This document shows, in pieces, positions 41,198 to 42,183 of a stretch of DNA of 42,183 nucleotides. The position numbers were made by a program, and so were the translations under genes. Source of the stretch: Solirubrobacteraceae bacterium (lineage in GTDB: Bacteria > Actinomycetota > Thermoleophilia > Solirubrobacterales > Solirubrobacteraceae); assembly GCA_030681525.1 (NCBI GenBank), contig JAUXSD010000159.1, forward strand, positions 1 through 42,183, in the 5' to 3' direction. The notes beneath the pieces are model-generated. The model was not told the DNA's origin and ran no database searches. It saw only the letters and a list, made by a program, of their open reading frames with translations. Positions within the stretch are counted from its first letter, which is position 1; every line of letters begins with the position of its first letter.

Positions 41198-41517
41198 GCG
41201 GCGCCGAGGTCGCGCATGGCAACCTCGAGGTCGCGCAGCGTCTGCGTCGCACCGGAGCGGTCGCCGTGCTCGCGCAGGATCCTCCCGCAGCTGTCGTAGC
41301 AGTCGATCGCATCCGCGCGGCGCCCGCTGCGGAGGAACACGCCGGCGAGGCTGGCCAGCGTCTGCGCCTCACCGTCGCGGTCGCCGTGCGCCCGCATCGT
41401 GGCCAGGCAGCGCTCGTAGCAGACGATCGCGTCGCGCAGCGCGCCGCGGCGGGCATGGACACCGGCGAGGTCGGTCAGCGTCTCGGCGGCGATCCGGTGG
41501 TTTGTGAGGTCGAGCAT
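41155..41517 (-). CDS. Small tetratricopeptide-repeat protein
   Basis: 120-aa protein made almost wholly of about two and a half TPR-like 40-residue repeats: LTDLAGVHARRGALRDAIVC, LASLAGVFLRSGRRADAIDC and a third partial one, linked by RAHGDRDG and REHGDRSG. Both full repeats carry a CYxxC (CYERC and CYDSC), unusual for TPRs. The style matches the TPR tail of AfsR/SARP or NB-ARC regulators, so it may be a detached fragment or a scaffold. ATG at 41517 has AGAGGAG upstream; a longer start is in frame but lacks such a site. It overlaps recX tail-to-tail. Confidence 0.75.
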   Translation of the reverse strand: MLDLTNHRIAAETLTDLAGVHARRGALRDAIVCYERCLATMRAHGDRDGEAQTLASLAGVFLRSGRRADAIDCYDSCGRILREHGDRSGATQTLRDLEVAMRDLGAAQAVPARSNARTAS

Positions 41518-41659
41518 GGTGCGCTCCTCTGCCTTGGTTCCCGGCGCCAAGGGGCGAGGGGTGTGCGTGCGTTCTCCTTCAGAACGAGCCCCGGGGGTGA
41601 TCGTCAGGGGCTAACCCGGCCGGGCGCGGCGAAACGGACGCACGTTGCCCGGCGCAGGG

Positions 41660-42183
41660 TCAAGCCGCTCGATCGGGCGTGCACCCGCAGGTGCTCGGCG
41701 CATCGACCGCCGCCGCGCCGCAGCAGTCGTCCTTCGCGGCGGGCTCGCAGCAGGTGTCGAGCTGGACGGGCGAGCAGCACCCCTGCTCGGCGGCCGGCTT
41801 TCGCGCCCGGATGATCGCGGCCGCCGCGTGCTCGTGCACGCGATGGGTCTCGCGGATCTCCACGTCGGCGAGTCCCGCGGCGCCCAGCACGTCGGCGAAC
41901 TGCTCGTGCGTGAGCGCGCCGGCGATGCAGCCCGTCCACTGGGCCATGTCGGCGCGCGTGGCGTCGTCCATGTCGGGGTCGGCGATGACGTCGGAGACCG
42001 CAACCCGCCCGCCGGGGCGCAGCACGCGCGCGACCTCGGCCAGCACCGCCGCCTTGTCGGACGACAGGTTGATGACGCAGTTGGAGATGACGACGTCGAC
42101 CGACGCGTCGGGCAGCGGGACGTCCTCGATCGTCCCCTTGAGGAACGCGACGTTGTCGGCGCCGGCGTCGGCGGCGTTGCGTC
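41660..42183 (-). CDS. arsM: Arsenite methyltransferase ArsM, C-terminal part, cut by window end
   Basis: SAM-dependent methyltransferase that adds methyl groups to As(III). The visible 173 codons (frame beginning at 42181) include the family segment [20 protein letters not shown] with the conserved arsenic-binding Cys in SNCVINLS, then [17 protein letters not shown] and a second Cys in [10 protein letters not shown], which corresponds to the next thiol ligand. After the canonical domain comes a 40-residue tail with eight cysteines: three CC pairs (GCCSP, DTCCE, DDCCG) and CGC. Such tails are longer than in typical ArsM and may bind metal. The N-terminal part, with the SAM motif, lies beyond the window. 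Confidence 0.92.
   Translation of the reverse strand, partial: RNAADAGADNVAFLKGTIEDVPLPDASVDVVISNCVINLSSDKAAVLAEVARVLRPGGRVAVSDVIADPDMDDATRADMAQWTGCIAGALTHEQFADVLGAAGLADVEIRETHRVHEHAAAAIIRARKPAAEQGCCSPVQLDTCCEPAAKDDCCGAAAVDAPSTCGCTPDRAA

Noticed and set aside
1..42183. tRNA genes, rRNA genes, CRISPR arrays, insertion sequences, phage genes
   Set aside because: Looked for T-loop signatures, regular spaced repeats and transposase motifs on both strands and saw none; a dedicated tRNA scan could still find a divergent one.

Overview
The window is GC-rich chromosomal DNA (roughly 72-75% G+C by eye) from a high-GC Gram-positive bacterium. Gene order, the RG/PA-rich N-terminus of IF2, abundant GTG/TTG starts, TANNNT-type -10 boxes and the lack of any outer-membrane gene all point to Actinomycetota. 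The layout and protein style best suit the Thermoleophilia/Solirubrobacterales side of the phylum; that placement is inference, since no rRNA gene is present. I saw no tRNA, rRNA, CRISPR array, transposase or phage gene.

The backbone is the classic actinobacterial information-processing neighbourhood in its usual order: infB - ylxP - rbfA - nrnA - truB - ribF - rpsO - pnp - M16 peptidase - dapB - dapA - rnj - ftsK - rodZ - cinA - recA - recX. Between these conserved genes sit accessory blocks. (1) Peroxiredoxin, SRPBCC and DsbA-like genes separate rpsO from pnp (6.3-8.1 kb). (2) A hypothetical gene, a TauE/SafE permease, an MMPL exporter, recD2 and a MarR regulator separate dapB from dapA (12.4-18.6 kb). 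(3) A decayed GST gene, two complete two-component systems pointing at each other, an RNHCP protein and an unknown secreted protein separate rnj from ftsK (21.1-28.0 kb). (4) thpR, a phosphoesterase, an AraC regulator, a small HhH protein, a VOC protein, an iron-linked imelysin/di-haem pair and an orphan Imm1 immunity protein separate cinA from recA (32.9-39.4 kb). The right edge holds a small TPR protein and the C-terminal part of an arsenite methyltransferase with a cysteine-rich tail.

Functionally the left half covers translation initiation and ribosome maturation (infB, rbfA, rpsO, truB), RNA turnover (nrnA, pnp, rnj), flavin cofactor synthesis (ribF) and lysine/diaminopimelate synthesis (dapA, dapB). 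The right half covers chromosome segregation and recombination (ftsK, recA, recX, recD2), cell shape (rodZ), NAD salvage (cinA) and environmental sensing. Many genes overlap by 4 nt, indicating translational coupling.

The most notable non-coding signals are: a recurring TANNNT-N5-10-start arrangement that predicts leaderless mRNAs for many genes; a 29-nt hairpin sequence present as two inverted copies 14 kb apart; tandem DtxR/IdeR-like boxes before the imelysin operon; a pnp leader hairpin kept although rpsO-pnp linkage is broken; and a structured small-ORF region between infB and ylxP.
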